A DNA stretch of 64,000 nucleotides from JAAYXS01 sp043820985 (GCA_043820985.1 JBDRDH010000143.1:1-64000), one strand, 5' to 3'; numbered from the stretch's first letter, positions 42,644 through 52,872 are shown. Translations and numbers: made by a program. The notes: generated by a model not told the origin, from the letters alone.

Positions 42644-44548
42644 CTACTGCAGTGTGACCAGGACCAGGATCTGACCCTTCTCACCATGCTCCAGGGACTG
42701 CATGGCCTTGCCGAGGATGGCGCCCTGAGCCTTCCCGTGGTCGGTAACTCTCATCGCATGGCCGGGCGTCGGCGAAGTTGTCAGCAGGTCCCCGGGCCGG
42801 ATCGCTCCATACGCGGCGTCCACATTGCAATACACGCGGCCGGCCAATGCGACGTCGAAGTCGAACTGCCCCGCGCCGAGACGCACCGCCGATCCCAGGC
42901 CGTTGGCGCCCGCCACGATGCCTGCCACCTTGTGATCGTAGGGCGTGCTGCTCATGGCAAGCTTGCCAGCGTTCTCCGCATCAATCACGAGCACGGTGCC
43001 CGGCCCGATCCGGGTTTCATCGGAAACATCGAAGCCCTCGGCGTAGTCCAGGCCTTCGCCGAACTCGATCAGAATCTGCCCGCTCGACGGACTTACGATC
43101 TCGACGTTACCCACGAAGCGTGCGGCGGTCGTCCCGCTGGTCTCGGCGTAGAGAGCCCAATTGCTCGTGGACTTAGCGTAGACGCCGATGCCACCAACGG
43201 ACTCACCAAACACACCGGTGCCATAACCGGCGTGGCTCCCATGCACGCCATAGCCGTTCAAGGTGGTGCTGTTGTTGTGGCCGCGCACGCCGGTGGAGGC
43301 TGACCCCGGGCTGGTACTGTTGACGAAGCCGCGGACGCCCGAGGCGCTGGTCGCGGTCGAATTGGTCGCACCCCAGACGCCCGGAAGCGTTCCGGTGGTC
43401 TCATCGTGTAAGCCATACACGCCGGTCCCCGAAGAAACACCCTTCACGGCCGGATAGCCGTCCCAGTTAAGGGCATCCAACGAAGCCTGCGGTTCTTGTA
43501 CGCGGATACCGACGTTGCCATTGAAAAAGCCTCGGCCATTGAAGTACCCGGCGTAGCCGTCCGGGGAGAATGCAGCCCCGAACACCCCTGTCGTTGTGCC
43601 CGAGGTGGCCGTCGCCCAGCCGTATACTCCGATGCCGGTCGTTCCACCACTCACGCCCACGACGCCGTACCCCTGTTCACTGTTGCCCTGAACGCCAGCA
43701 CCTTCGGGATCGGATCCGCAGATGGCGTAATTGGCGGATGAGCCGACAGGACGCACGACCTGGAGCGTGGCTGTCGGATCGCTCGTACCGATGCCAACTC
43801 GACCGGACGCGGTGATCCGCATTCTCTCGTTTGTGGCAGCGATCCCCCCAGCGTAGAACCGAATATCACCGTCGAGAGCATCTGCTCGGAGGTCAAGTCC
43901 CGACGTTTCCAAATTGGAGAACAGACTGACCCTGCCGGCATAATGCTCAAACGGGGGCGGCAACGTACTGGAATAGGCCGCGACGGCGCCCCCTGCGTCA
44001 TTAGCAGTAACGCCTGATTCGGCCCCATCTCCAGGAGTCAGGTTTGCCACCTCCAATTCCCATGCCGGACTTGAAGTGCCAATCCCGACGTTGCCGGCAT
44101 TCGTGTTGTATATGTCGTTGCCACTGGCCGCCCAGAAGCCACTACCGCCGGGACTGTTGAGCGCGTAAAGCGCGACCGGGGCCGCGGTCACCGGCTGGCG
44201 TGGCGAAAGCACCGTATACGATTCGCCGGGTACTCCGGATCGTACGGCTACTTCCAGCCAGCGAGCCTCGCTGCCGAACGCCGCGGCACCAAAGTCAACC
44301 GGCACCGTGAACAGGCCATTGCTGATCGGCCAGTCATCCACCGTGTAGTCGTTGCCGATCTGTAAGCCACCTGTCTCGGCGTCATAGAGTTGGAACCTGA
44401 AGTCATAATCGCCGCTGGCGGGGGCACCAGCTTCCTTCAGTTGGCCCTGATAAGTGAACCCGCTGCCCAAGGCATCCCCATGGGCAACTCCCGTAGTGCC
44501 ACCCAATGCTAGTGCCGTGACAAGCACAATCAGTCGTGAGTTCTTCAC
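42644..44548 (-). CDS. Tail-fibre-like secreted protein, paralogue 1
   Basis: 634 residues starting with GTG after GGAGAC, with a signal peptide. The N-terminal domain (about 28-165) begins GSGFTYQGQLKEAGAPASGD and ends SPRQPVTAAPVALYALNSPG. It is shared almost unchanged by the proteins at 49139 and 51082. A NVGIGTSSPAWELEV motif follows, as in phage tail fibres. The middle is a run of YGV/YG-G repeat units (GVYGWATATSG, GVYGLHDETTG). The C-terminal 140 residues, from GEGLDYAEGFDVSDE to GKAMQSLEHGEKGQILVLV, match the module often found in tail-fibre or self-cleaving proteins (peptidase G2-like). It is probably a trimeric surface fibre; its ligand is unknown. Confidence 0.75.
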   Translation of the reverse strand: MKNSRLIVLVTALALGGTTGVAHGDALGSGFTYQGQLKEAGAPASGDYDFRFQLYDAETGGLQIGNDYTVDDWPISNGLFTVPVDFGAAAFGSEARWLEVAVRSGVPGESYTVLSPRQPVTAAPVALYALNSPGGSGFWAASGNDIYNTNAGNVGIGTSSPAWELEVANLTPGDGAESGVTANDAGGAVAAYSSTLPPPFEHYAGRVSLFSNLETSGLDLRADALDGDIRFYAGGIAATNERMRITASGRVGIGTSDPTATLQVVRPVGSSANYAICGSDPEGAGVQGNSEQGYGVVGVSGGTTGIGVYGWATATSGTTTGVFGAAFSPDGYAGYFNGRGFFNGNVGIRVQEPQASLDALNWDGYPAVKGVSSGTGVYGLHDETTGTLPGVWGATNSTATSASGVRGFVNSTSPGSASTGVRGHNNSTTLNGYGVHGSHAGYGTGVFGESVGGIGVYAKSTSNWALYAETSGTTAARFVGNVEIVSPSSGQILIEFGEGLDYAEGFDVSDETRIGPGTVLVIDAENAGKLAMSSTPYDHKVAGIVAGANGLGSAVRLGAGQFDFDVALAGRVYCNVDAAYGAIRPGDLLTTSPTPGHAMRVTDHGKAQGAILGKAMQSLEHGEKGQILVLVTLQ

Positions 44549-44711
44549 TTGTTGTCTCCTTTCAGCCTTTGCGTCTCACTGCCGCCGTCGAGGAAGAACC
44601 AAATATGGAGGTCCGGCTCCCAGCGGAACCTGATGGCGGCCGGCGGGCTCGTTTCCCAGCCGGGCGGGCGGTCCTTCCGAGCACAACATGAGGTCGTTCA
44701 ACCTACTCGCT

Positions 44712-47700
44712 CTATGGCCCTGTAAACACCGCCTGGAACTCGGCGAAATCGCCCAGGTCAACGTCGCCGTCATCGTCGAAGTCGAAGCACCGGCACCCGG
44801 GCTCGACCCCGCCGTCGGGACCCCAAAGGCAGGTCTCCAAGTTAACGAAATCGTCCAAGTCCGCGTCACCGTCGAGATCGCAGTCGCCGGCAACGACGCC
44901 TACCATGTTGAGCGTCACGGCGTTGGCGGTGTAGACCACCTCCATGTTCAGGTATGGCGAGAGATTAGTCGCGTTCACCGTGTCGAACTGGCCGGCGACG
45001 CTGCCGGCGGTGAGGATCTGGAAGCTGTCACCCGGCATGGGCTCGAAACCCGCCGAGATGATGACCTCCAGGTTCCCGGCGAGACTGGCGGTACCAGAGA
45101 CGGCAAGCAGATCGTACTCACTACCCTGACTCAGACCCGCAATCTCACTTTCCAGCGTCCCGGCTGCCGTCTGTGTGTAGGCGCCAACAACGTCGATCAC
45201 ACCCGCCGAGATTCCGGGGGCCATTGTTCCGCCGTTGTAGAGGGCGTTTCCTGTGATTGTGCCGTCGCCGGTCAGCAGGCCGCCGTTGATCTGGATCGCC
45301 GCGGGCACGGTCATCCTGAGGTCGCCGCCATTGAGTACTGTTTGTCCGGCGGTCTGGATGTAGGAACCGCCGTAGGATCCGGTGAAACTGAGCACGCCAG
45401 ACTGGACTTCGACCGTACCGGTGTTGGTTACGGCTCCCCTGATGGTGGCCGTGCCGGTTCCAGCCGACTTAACGAACGTGCCGGCGTTGTTGAACGGATC
45501 GCTGAAGCTGTTGTTGAAGACGCCGACATCGGCCTGGATGTCCATCACGCCGGTGGCGAGGTTGTTGAACACACTGGAGGCCCGGTTGATGCCGCTGAGG
45601 AACGTGGCCGTGGCCGCATTGTTGAAGGTGCAATTGCTAAGCGTTTTCTGGTCGCCACTGGGGCCAACCAGCACATCGCCGTTGGCGTTTACGGTTCCGG
45701 TTCCGCCAAAGTCGCCGCCGGCGTTCCAGGTGGTCAATCCGATGAGCGTGATGTCGCCCGTCGACTGGATCGCCCCCGGCCCAATGATGAGGTTCGTGAT
45801 CTGAACTGGATCGCCGCTGTTGAAGTTCGCGATTCCGTCGCTGGTAGCGCCCGGGCCGATGCTGAGGGTGTCGAACTGGATTGGCCCGCCTATGATCGCG
45901 TTGAAGTTCACGATACCCCGCGGAATGTAGAACGATGAACCATAACTGATGATATTGGCGTTGTCGGTGAAGGTCACCTGGCCGTTAGACACGGTGGTCG
46001 CGCTGGCAACATCGTAGGTCCCGCGGACGTTGCTCCAACCGCCACCGCCGGTCCCGAAAAGGACATTGTCGGCGACGACGCTGGAACTGCTGAGGAACTC
46101 GAATCCGCCGTCGACGAACTCGAGCGTGGTGCCCGGTTCGGCGAGGAAATCGCCGCTGCTGCTGCCGTACAGGTAGAACTTCAGCGTGCCGGTTTGCACG
46201 TGAATCAATCCGGAGTTGTTGGTGAACATGCGGATCGAACTTGCCCCGGGATCTACGGACTTGATCAGCGTGCCGGCGTTTCTGAAGTTGTCGCCGGTAT
46301 TGCCGTTGAGAAAGTACGTACCGCCCTGGTGTTCATAGGAAGAGCCTGGCTGTATCTCGAAGGTAGAATCTCCGAGAAACTCCACGCGGCCGGTTCCGAC
46401 CGACGTGCTGGCGCCGTCGAGAATGAGATGATGCCCATACAGGTACACGATGCCGCTGATCTGCGCTCCGCCGTTCGCATACGTCACGCCAGGTCCGGTC
46501 AGCTGGCCACTGCCAGTCCACTCAAACAGCCCGCCGATATCAAGGCGGTCATCCACGCGGAGGGCGACGCCGTTGCCGCTGAGCCCCAGATTGCCGTCAA
46601 CCCAAGAGGCATTGCCCAGGGTCAGGTCGGCCAAGGGCTGGGACCCGCCGGCAACGGACAGACTTTCGCTACACGCCAGCGTGCCCACTTCCAGCGCGCC
46701 GTTCGAATAGGTAACCGTCTGGCTTCCGGGCACGTCGATGCAGACTTCAGAGCCGGCGGTGGGCGCCGTCCCCTCGAGCCAATCTTCCGGGGAATGCCAC
46801 GAGCCGCTGGTGCCGGCCCAGTTGTACATGTTCTCGCACTCATCAGGAATGGCGTTGGCGTTGCAGTCATTACTGAACCCGCTGGCGATGTCGCAATCGT
46901 CGGGAACCAAATTGTTGTTGCAGTCGAAGCCGTTGCCACAGGTCGTGGGCCAGAACAGGCCGCAGTACGACGGGTCGGGATCGCAGGGCAATCCCAGCGT
47001 GGACAGGTCGCACGATATCTCACAGACGTCGAGAATTCCGTTGGCGTTGCAGTCGGTGACCGTGAACGGACCCCAGGTGCTCCAATCCGGGCTCCAGTTC
47101 CCAACGCAATCCCGAGCCCGGATGCTGACATACCAGTCTCCCAGGTTGAAGGGCCCGCTGGTGGCCGTAAGGAAGCAACCGCTCCACTCGACCTGATCGG
47201 GGATCGTGACCGGCTCGGTGCCGGCCGGATTCTGGCCCCACTGGAAGCTGTAGTCGCACGCGCCGGTGACGTCGTCGTCCGCCCGCTGCCACGAGAAAGT
47301 GATACAGGGCAATGGGCCGCCCACGCCGATCGGATGCGTCTGTGAGTCACAGAACGGAACCGTCCCCGGCGGGTCGACGTCGGGTGGGAAGAGCGACTGG
47401 TACTCTATGGCCACGTTGACCGCCGTCGGCCACAGGTCGTCGGCGTATTCGGGCGCATAGGTCCGGAAGGCGTTGATGAATTCACTAACCGTGATGGGAT
47501 CGTACTCGGCCTGGATAACGAGCATGGCCTCCGGGCCGCGGCACAGCGAATCCATGATCCCGTCGTTGTCATGATCGTCGTTGAGACTGTTGCCGTCGAG
47601 ATCGACCTCGTCTTCGATGTCGCGCAGCAGGGCGCCAACGATCCCCTCGGTTTCAAAGGGGTTCTCAATCACGCCTGAATCATCGCACGCATCCAGAGTC

Positions 47701-49034
47701 TCCAGGTCACGTGTGAAGAGCGGCTCATAGGCCGTGCCGTCGTCGAACTGGTAGTCCCAAGATAGCGAACGGGTGAACGCGTCGGCCAGCCAGTTGGGCC
47801 AGCCTTCGTTCCAGGCGTCGTGATCGGTCTCCTCACACCACAAGCAATGCCCGCAATCGTCCGGCGGGTCCGGGTCGCAGGAGGGGTCCCAGCAGTAGTC
47901 CGGGTCGGGCGGGCAGGAGGGGCAGGAGTAGACGTGCATGAAGTGGTGGCCGTACTCGTGGCTGTGCGTGTCCTCGCGCCACTGGCGGTCGGCGGTGATG
48001 TGGATCTCCGCCATGTCGGTATAGTACTCGTACCAGGCTCCCTCGGCGGCGCTGGTGTCCGGCCATTCCACCTGGACCTTGAACGGCTGGTACGGGCTGT
48101 TGTTCGTGATGAAGCGGCGGGTGCGGACAATGCTGTTGAAAATGTGCAGGGCCGGCATGTCCCCGGAGGGCACGGTGATCCAGCCGAAGTCGTAGAAACT
48201 CCCAGAGAAATCCTCCACCTCCGGCGTCTGCCACCAGTAGGTTGTCTCGTCCCAGTCGTTGTCCGTAACGTCAACGACGTTGGCGATGTCGGTTTCGAAG
48301 TAGACGATCAGGTCCGGACCACCGGGGTCGTCCTCTGGCGTGACCACCCCGGTGTCGAAATACCCTTCCGAATTGGTGTAACCTTCCCAGATAACGTCGT
48401 GGCCGACGTCGTCATTGTCCCAGACACGCACGTCAATGGTGTCGGCGCCGACCGGTTCCATGTCGGAGCGGTAATACATGATGCGCCCCACCACTCGCAA
48501 GGTCGAGCGGCCGCCCGGCGCCGGCCCGGCCGGGACTTCGCTTTGGCCTGCGGGCTCGCTCGCCGGTTGGTCGGCGTTCGAAATCCGGGTGCCAGCTCCC
48601 TCGACGAGGACGGCCAGGCGGGGCTGGTCCCTGCGGGCGAAATGCGCCGGTCCAACCGGAGCCGATTTGGCGACCCTCCGCCCGTTGTAGGTCAGACTCA
48701 GCCCGATTTCTTCGTCTGCATCGTGGGGCACGGCGCGGAATGGTATCCGCACCACGCCCGGCTGGACCGACACTGGATCCCCAGGCGTACCCAGCGACAG
48801 CAGTTCCCAGCCGTCACCCAGCAACTTAAAATCCGCCAGCGTACCCGCCCGGTGCACGTGGACTTCAAACACCCCCGTGTATTCCTGGCCGGAGACGGCC
48901 AGATGCATTTCGTCGAGGTCCATGCGGACTTCGACGGGCGGAGCGACGTCCGCTCGGGCATGGACGCTGAGCATCAGAATCAGCATGCCAGACGCCAGTA
49001 GTGCTGCCCGGTGAATCTGCCGTGAGAACATCAT
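44712..49034 (-). CDS. Large secreted protein with HExxH motif, beta-helix and dockerin
   Basis: 1440 residues from the ATG at 49032-49034 (GAGGAGAG upstream). A signal peptide (ASGMLILMLSVHARA) precedes a beta-sandwich-like region. A segment containing DTHSHEYGHHFMHVYSC near residue 357 has the HExxH zinc-protease motif HEYGH followed by a Cys-rich stretch. A fibronectin-like unit (CVGNWSPDWSTWGPF) leads to several DCNxNxIxDxCE repeats (about 660-730). A long strand-turn region (750-1370) opens with NWAGTSGSWHSPEDWLEG. The end is a dockerin-like pair (DCDLDGDADLDDFVNLE and DFDDDGDVDLGDFAEF, from about 1380). It is exported. Proteolytic activity is suggested by the motif but not proven. It sits in the middle of the surface-protein run. 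Confidence 0.78.
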   Translation of the reverse strand: MMFSRQIHRAALLASGMLILMLSVHARADVAPPVEVRMDLDEMHLAVSGQEYTGVFEVHVHRAGTLADFKLLGDGWELLSLGTPGDPVSVQPGVVRIPFRAVPHDADEEIGLSLTYNGRRVAKSAPVGPAHFARRDQPRLAVLVEGAGTRISNADQPASEPAGQSEVPAGPAPGGRSTLRVVGRIMYYRSDMEPVGADTIDVRVWDNDDVGHDVIWEGYTNSEGYFDTGVVTPEDDPGGPDLIVYFETDIANVVDVTDNDWDETTYWWQTPEVEDFSGSFYDFGWITVPSGDMPALHIFNSIVRTRRFITNNSPYQPFKVQVEWPDTSAAEGAWYEYYTDMAEIHITADRQWREDTHSHEYGHHFMHVYSCPSCPPDPDYCWDPSCDPDPPDDCGHCLWCEETDHDAWNEGWPNWLADAFTRSLSWDYQFDDGTAYEPLFTRDLETLDACDDSGVIENPFETEGIVGALLRDIEDEVDLDGNSLNDDHDNDGIMDSLCRGPEAMLVIQAEYDPITVSEFINAFRTYAPEYADDLWPTAVNVAIEYQSLFPPDVDPPGTVPFCDSQTHPIGVGGPLPCITFSWQRADDDVTGACDYSFQWGQNPAGTEPVTIPDQVEWSGCFLTATSGPFNLGDWYVSIRARDCVGNWSPDWSTWGPFTVTDCNANGILDVCEISCDLSTLGLPCDPDPSYCGLFWPTTCGNGFDCNNNLVPDDCDIASGFSNDCNANAIPDECENMYNWAGTSGSWHSPEDWLEGTAPTAGSEVCIDVPGSQTVTYSNGALEVGTLACSESLSVAGGSQPLADLTLGNASWVDGNLGLSGNGVALRVDDRLDIGGLFEWTGSGQLTGPGVTYANGGAQISGIVYLYGHHLILDGASTSVGTGRVEFLGDSTFEIQPGSSYEHQGGTYFLNGNTGDNFRNAGTLIKSVDPGASSIRMFTNNSGLIHVQTGTLKFYLYGSSSGDFLAEPGTTLEFVDGGFEFLSSSSVVADNVLFGTGGGGWSNVRGTYDVASATTVSNGQVTFTDNANIISYGSSFYIPRGIVNFNAIIGGPIQFDTLSIGPGATSDGIANFNSGDPVQITNLIIGPGAIQSTGDITLIGLTTWNAGGDFGGTGTVNANGDVLVGPSGDQKTLSNCTFNNAATATFLSGINRASSVFNNLATGVMDIQADVGVFNNSFSDPFNNAGTFVKSAGTGTATIRGAVTNTGTVEVQSGVLSFTGSYGGSYIQTAGQTVLNGGDLRMTVPAAIQINGGLLTGDGTITGNALYNGGTMAPGISAGVIDVVGAYTQTAAGTLESEIAGLSQGSEYDLLAVSGTASLAGNLEVIISAGFEPMPGDSFQILTAGSVAGQFDTVNATNLSPYLNMEVVYTANAVTLNMVGVVAGDCDLDGDADLDDFVNLETCLWGPDGGVEPGCRCFDFDDDGDVDLGDFAEFQAVFTGP

Positions 49035-49138
49035 GATCTCTCCTCTATGGTGGCCGCGCGGTCGTCGTCTTCCCCCGGCGCCGGCCAAGGCGGTCAGCGG
49101 TGCCGCAAGAGTACAAGCCACAGTACGTGCCAGGCGGG

Positions 49139-51085
49139 TCATTGCGCGCCTCCGTCCGCGGTGTTCGTCAGTTCAGCGACGAGTGCTTCGAGCGCGTCCA
49201 GGCGGGCGCGCAGTGCTTCGATCTCGCTGTCCTTCTGAACGAGGGTCTCATTGAAACGTCCGATCGCGGATGTCGGTGTGCCCTCGGGCACGCTGGGGCG
49301 GTTAGGCTGGTCGCCCGTGTCCGGATCGTCGGGCGACGGCCGCCCAACGCCCGGCAGCTCATGCACCGCCGGATCAAACTCGACGATCGCGTCGCGCAGG
49401 GCGTGCGACGCAGTCAGATCGAGCGGCCCGGCCTCGCCGAGGGCCGCCCGCATCGCGCCGAACCGTTCGAGGGCATTGTACTGCCTCATCTCCAGGCGAC
49501 GCTCGTAGAGCTCGCGGTGGTCGGCCATCGACGGGATGTAAGCCTCGCGCTGCTTCTCCTGGACGATGCTGACCTCCTCGAAGCCGATCCGCAGGCCGTA
49601 GACGATGTAGTCGAAGACGACGTCTTCCGGACCGTCTTCCGGACCGCGGACAATGAGTTCCCCCGTGGTCAGCGCGACGACCGCCAACGGCACGGCGTGC
49701 TCGCGCGGCGTCAGATGGGCGGTCAGGCCGATGTCGGGATTGGTGACCCACTTAAAGGTCTCGCCCAACGGAACGACGGCCTCACCGTTTACCAGCCGGG
49801 CGGTGCCGCGGGTATACGTCGCGACCTCGTCCCCCTCGGGACACGCATAGACGATCACGTTGTCCTCGTCGTCGGGGTGGTTCTGGACGAAGGAGACAGT
49901 TCCGTTCCCGACGACTTTATAGGCGCTGGACCCCACGGACGCCCAGGCGGAGTTGTCGGAGTCGTTGAAGTAGGCGCCCGCGCCTGTTCCATGTGCCTCA
50001 ATCCCGTAGTTGGCGTACCCAACGTAGGCGTAGCCGGAGCCGTCGGAGTCGCTGAAGTAGCCGCCCGCCTCCGTTCCCCATGCGTAAATCCCATAGTCGC
50101 CGTATCCGACGTACGTGAAGGCGGAGTCGTTGGAGTCCGCGAACAAGCCGCCCGCGTGTGTTCCGTATGCTGAAATCCCGTTGTCGCCGTCCCCGACGCG
50201 GGCGTGGCCAGACTGGTTGGAGTCCTCGAAGCAGCCGCCGCAGTCGCCTCCGGAGCCCCAGACGCCGGTGTCGCTGGTGGAGCTACCGTAGACGCCGCGT
50301 CCGCCCGGCGAGTAGCCATAGACGCCGTTACCGCTGCCATCGTGCGAACCCCACACCCCGATGCCCGCGGCCTCGGTACCCCTATTGGCGCCGCGGACGG
50401 CGGCAGAGCTCAAGCCGGGCGAAGTGCTGGTCATGATGCCGCGGATGGCGGTGCCATTGGCGGCCTCCGAGTCGCACTCACCGTGGATGGCGGGCCAGGT
50501 GCCGGTCGTGCTGGCGCGGTGGGCCCAGACGGCGATCCACGGGACCTCTGACATAACACCGTGTGCGCCCTCGGTAGACCGCACGTCCAGCATGGAGGCG
50601 GGGATCGTCGTCCCGATCCCCACGCCGCCGGCATTGTTGTTGTAAATGTGGTCGCCGCTGAGCGTCCAGTAGCCGCCGCTGCCCGGCCCGTCGAGCGCGT
50701 ACAGCGCAACCGGCGCCGCGGTCACCGGCTGGCGCGGCGCGAGCACGATGTGCGGATCGTTGCTGTCCCACGGGCGTACGGCTACTTCCAGCCAGCGGGC
50801 CTCGTTGGTGAACGCAGTGGCGCCGAAGTCGAGCTGCACGGTGAACAGGCCGTCGCTGACGGGCCAGTCGTCCACCGGGTAGTCGCTGTCGACCTGCGCT
50901 CCGTCCGTGGCAGCGTCGAACAGCCGGAAAACGAAATCGTAGTCCCCGTCGGCGGGGATGCCGGCATCTTTGAGCTGGCCTTGATAGGTGAACTCGCTCC
51001 CGAGCAAGGTCTGGGCGGCCGCGGAAGCAAGTCCACCCAGCAGGATTGTCGTCAGGCAGCAAATCGTGAATCTCGGACGTTTCAT
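49139..51085 (-). CDS. Tail-fibre-like secreted protein, paralogue 2
   Basis: 648 residues; the ATG overlaps the stop of the gene upstream (ATGA). The signal peptide is followed by the shared N-terminal domain (SEFTYQGQLKDAGIPADGDY to APVALYALDG) and the tail-fibre motif near residue 165. The middle contains about ten units like AGGYFSDSDGSGYAYVGYAN and GIYAWGTEAGGYF with varied loop residues. The C-terminal part differs from the other two paralogues. It has a beta region (GEAVVPLGETFKWVTNPDIG) and an acidic stretch, and it ends in a predicted coiled coil (QKDSEIEALRARLDALEALV). The coiled coil suggests trimerisation. It is surface-exposed by inference; function is unknown. Confidence 0.72.
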   Translation of the reverse strand: MKRPRFTICCLTTILLGGLASAAAQTLLGSEFTYQGQLKDAGIPADGDYDFVFRLFDAATDGAQVDSDYPVDDWPVSDGLFTVQLDFGATAFTNEARWLEVAVRPWDSNDPHIVLAPRQPVTAAPVALYALDGPGSGGYWTLSGDHIYNNNAGGVGIGTTIPASMLDVRSTEGAHGVMSEVPWIAVWAHRASTTGTWPAIHGECDSEAANGTAIRGIMTSTSPGLSSAAVRGANRGTEAAGIGVWGSHDGSGNGVYGYSPGGRGVYGSSTSDTGVWGSGGDCGGCFEDSNQSGHARVGDGDNGISAYGTHAGGLFADSNDSAFTYVGYGDYGIYAWGTEAGGYFSDSDGSGYAYVGYANYGIEAHGTGAGAYFNDSDNSAWASVGSSAYKVVGNGTVSFVQNHPDDEDNVIVYACPEGDEVATYTRGTARLVNGEAVVPLGETFKWVTNPDIGLTAHLTPREHAVPLAVVALTTGELIVRGPEDGPEDVVFDYIVYGLRIGFEEVSIVQEKQREAYIPSMADHRELYERRLEMRQYNALERFGAMRAALGEAGPLDLTASHALRDAIVEFDPAVHELPGVGRPSPDDPDTGDQPNRPSVPEGTPTSAIGRFNETLVQKDSEIEALRARLDALEALVAELTNTADGGAQ

Positions 51086-52872
51086 TCTGCACCTCTCTCA
51101 GTTGGCTGGGCCGCCGCTTCGAGCCACAGATCAACCCGGCGGTCTTTCGGCTGGCCGTACAGCTCCGGATGGAGATACGACCCGCGCTCTTTCTCGCATT
51201 TCTCCTCTTCCACCTGGATGCGGTGGGCATTGGCCCACGGGTCTTGCCGAATCCCGGTTACCTGCCAGGAGACCATCGCCCCTGGTGCGCTGGTGCGAAC
51301 CCGGAAACGATTGTCGCGGATCCCGCTTACCACCTTGGCCTGCACAAACGTGTCGTTGTCGGTCTCGTCGATCACGGTGAGTTGATAGCGGAAGTCGCGG
51401 TTGAGAGTCTCGAACCACTCCGGAAGAGTCACCTCGGCATAGCCGCGCGCATCGGTCACCACGTTTCCGTTGTAGACGTTCATCATGTCCGGCGACTCGA
51501 CGAACGAGTGGCGCAGGTACTTGTTCGCCGGATCGAGCGGGTGATCGATCTCGAACGACCCGCTGCTCTTCGAAAGGTGTCCGAGGACACTGACCATTCC
51601 GATGAAGCGGCCGGCGAAGTTGTAGTCCGCGGCGTTCTCGGCCAGCGCGTATATGCCGTAGTTGGTATTGGTGTCGGCTTGCTCGGCAAGGGCTCTGACA
51701 CCATAGGAAAAGGACCTTCCGCCCGCGGCGACACCGCACACACCTGCGTAGGGAGCAGTGCCATACACGCCGTAGTACTCGCCCGACGTTCCGCTGGCGC
51801 TGCCATAGACGCCCACGCCGTTGGTGGACAAGCCGTAGACGCCACGTCCGCTCGGCGTGTAGCCATAGACCCCGTAACCGCTGCCGTCCTGCGTGCCGAT
51901 CACACCGATTCCCGCGCCGCCGGTGCCGTGATTAACGCCCTTGACGGCGACCGAGCTGGATCCGGGCGAGGTACTCATGATGTAGGCGCGAATGGCGGAA
52001 GCGTCAGCAGACTCCGAGTCGCACTCGGCGTGAATGGCCGGCCAGGTTCCGCTGGTCGACGTACGATAGGCCGCGACGGGGATCGCCGAGGTTGTTGAAC
52101 TGATTCCGTGTGCCCCGGTGATTGATTCCACCTCCAGCAGGGAGGCGGGGCTGGTCGTCCCGATTCCGACATTACCCGTGCTGCCGTCGACCGTCAGACG
52201 TGTGCCGCCGGTGTACAGGTGCCACTTGTTCGCCCCCGTGTCGAAATATGTCCAGGCTTTGACACCACTCGACGTCGAGTACCCATAGTACGGCCAGCCG
52301 GATGCACCCTCCGTTTGGATGTGCATGCCGCCGTACGCATTGTCGCCGGTCGGCGTCAGTACTCCGAAGAACTCGGTTGATGGAACGATGGGCGTGCTGC
52401 GGCCGACGCCGACGAAGCCGGAGTTGGTGTTCACGATGGTGTCGCCGTCGGCTTCCCAGAAGCCGGTGGCTCCGGGCCCGTCGAGGGCGTACAGCGCGAC
52501 CGGCGCCGCGGTGATCGGCTGGCGCGGTGAAAGAACCGTGTGCGGATCGTTGCTGTCCCACGGCCGCACGGCCACCTCCAGCCAACGGGCGTCGCTGTTG
52601 AACGCGCTGTCGCCGAAGTCAACCTGCACTGTGAACAGACCGTCGCTCACGGGCCAGTTCTCCACCGGGAAGTCGCTGTCGACCTGCACGCCATCCGTCG
52701 CGGCGTCGAAGAGTCGGAAAACAAAATCATAGTCGCCGTTGGCCGGGAAGCCGGATTCCCTGAGCTGGCCCTGATACATGAATCCCGTGCCGAGCGCGTC
52801 CGCGCGGGCGATGTTGGCGCCGCAGCCCAGTGCGAGTGCCGTAGCAAGCGTAATCGATACCGGTCCTTTCAC
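51082..52872 (-). CDS. Tail-fibre-like secreted protein, paralogue 3
   Basis: 596 residues starting with GTG after AAGGAG. It has a signal peptide (ITLATALALGCGANIARA), then the shared N-terminal domain (GTGFMYQGQLRESGFPANGD to APVALYALDGPG). The middle carries the NVGIGTTSPASLLEV-type motif and YGVYGT repeats. The C-terminal 170 residues (SGSFEIDHPLDPANKYLRHS, MNVYNGNVVTDARGYAEVTL, VSWQVTGIRQDPWANAHRI) form a module that is common at the end of bacterial tail-fibre-like proteins and of unknown activity. It is the first gene of the leftward surface-protein run and lies divergent from the ECF sigma factor gene, whose product may control it. Confidence 0.75.
   Translation of the reverse strand: MKGPVSITLATALALGCGANIARADALGTGFMYQGQLRESGFPANGDYDFVFRLFDAATDGVQVDSDFPVENWPVSDGLFTVQVDFGDSAFNSDARWLEVAVRPWDSNDPHTVLSPRQPITAAPVALYALDGPGATGFWEADGDTIVNTNSGFVGVGRSTPIVPSTEFFGVLTPTGDNAYGGMHIQTEGASGWPYYGYSTSSGVKAWTYFDTGANKWHLYTGGTRLTVDGSTGNVGIGTTSPASLLEVESITGAHGISSTTSAIPVAAYRTSTSGTWPAIHAECDSESADASAIRAYIMSTSPGSSSVAVKGVNHGTGGAGIGVIGTQDGSGYGVYGYTPSGRGVYGLSTNGVGVYGSASGTSGEYYGVYGTAPYAGVCGVAAGGRSFSYGVRALAEQADTNTNYGIYALAENAADYNFAGRFIGMVSVLGHLSKSSGSFEIDHPLDPANKYLRHSFVESPDMMNVYNGNVVTDARGYAEVTLPEWFETLNRDFRYQLTVIDETDNDTFVQAKVVSGIRDNRFRVRTSAPGAMVSWQVTGIRQDPWANAHRIQVEEEKCEKERGSYLHPELYGQPKDRRVDLWLEAAAQPTERGAE

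Noticed and set aside
44688..52098. Several long rightward frames (44688-45938, 46194-47345, 47820-49001, 49100-50173, 51169-52098)
   Set aside because: They mirror the codon pattern of the leftward secreted-protein genes, which have signal peptides, motifs and ribosome binding sites.
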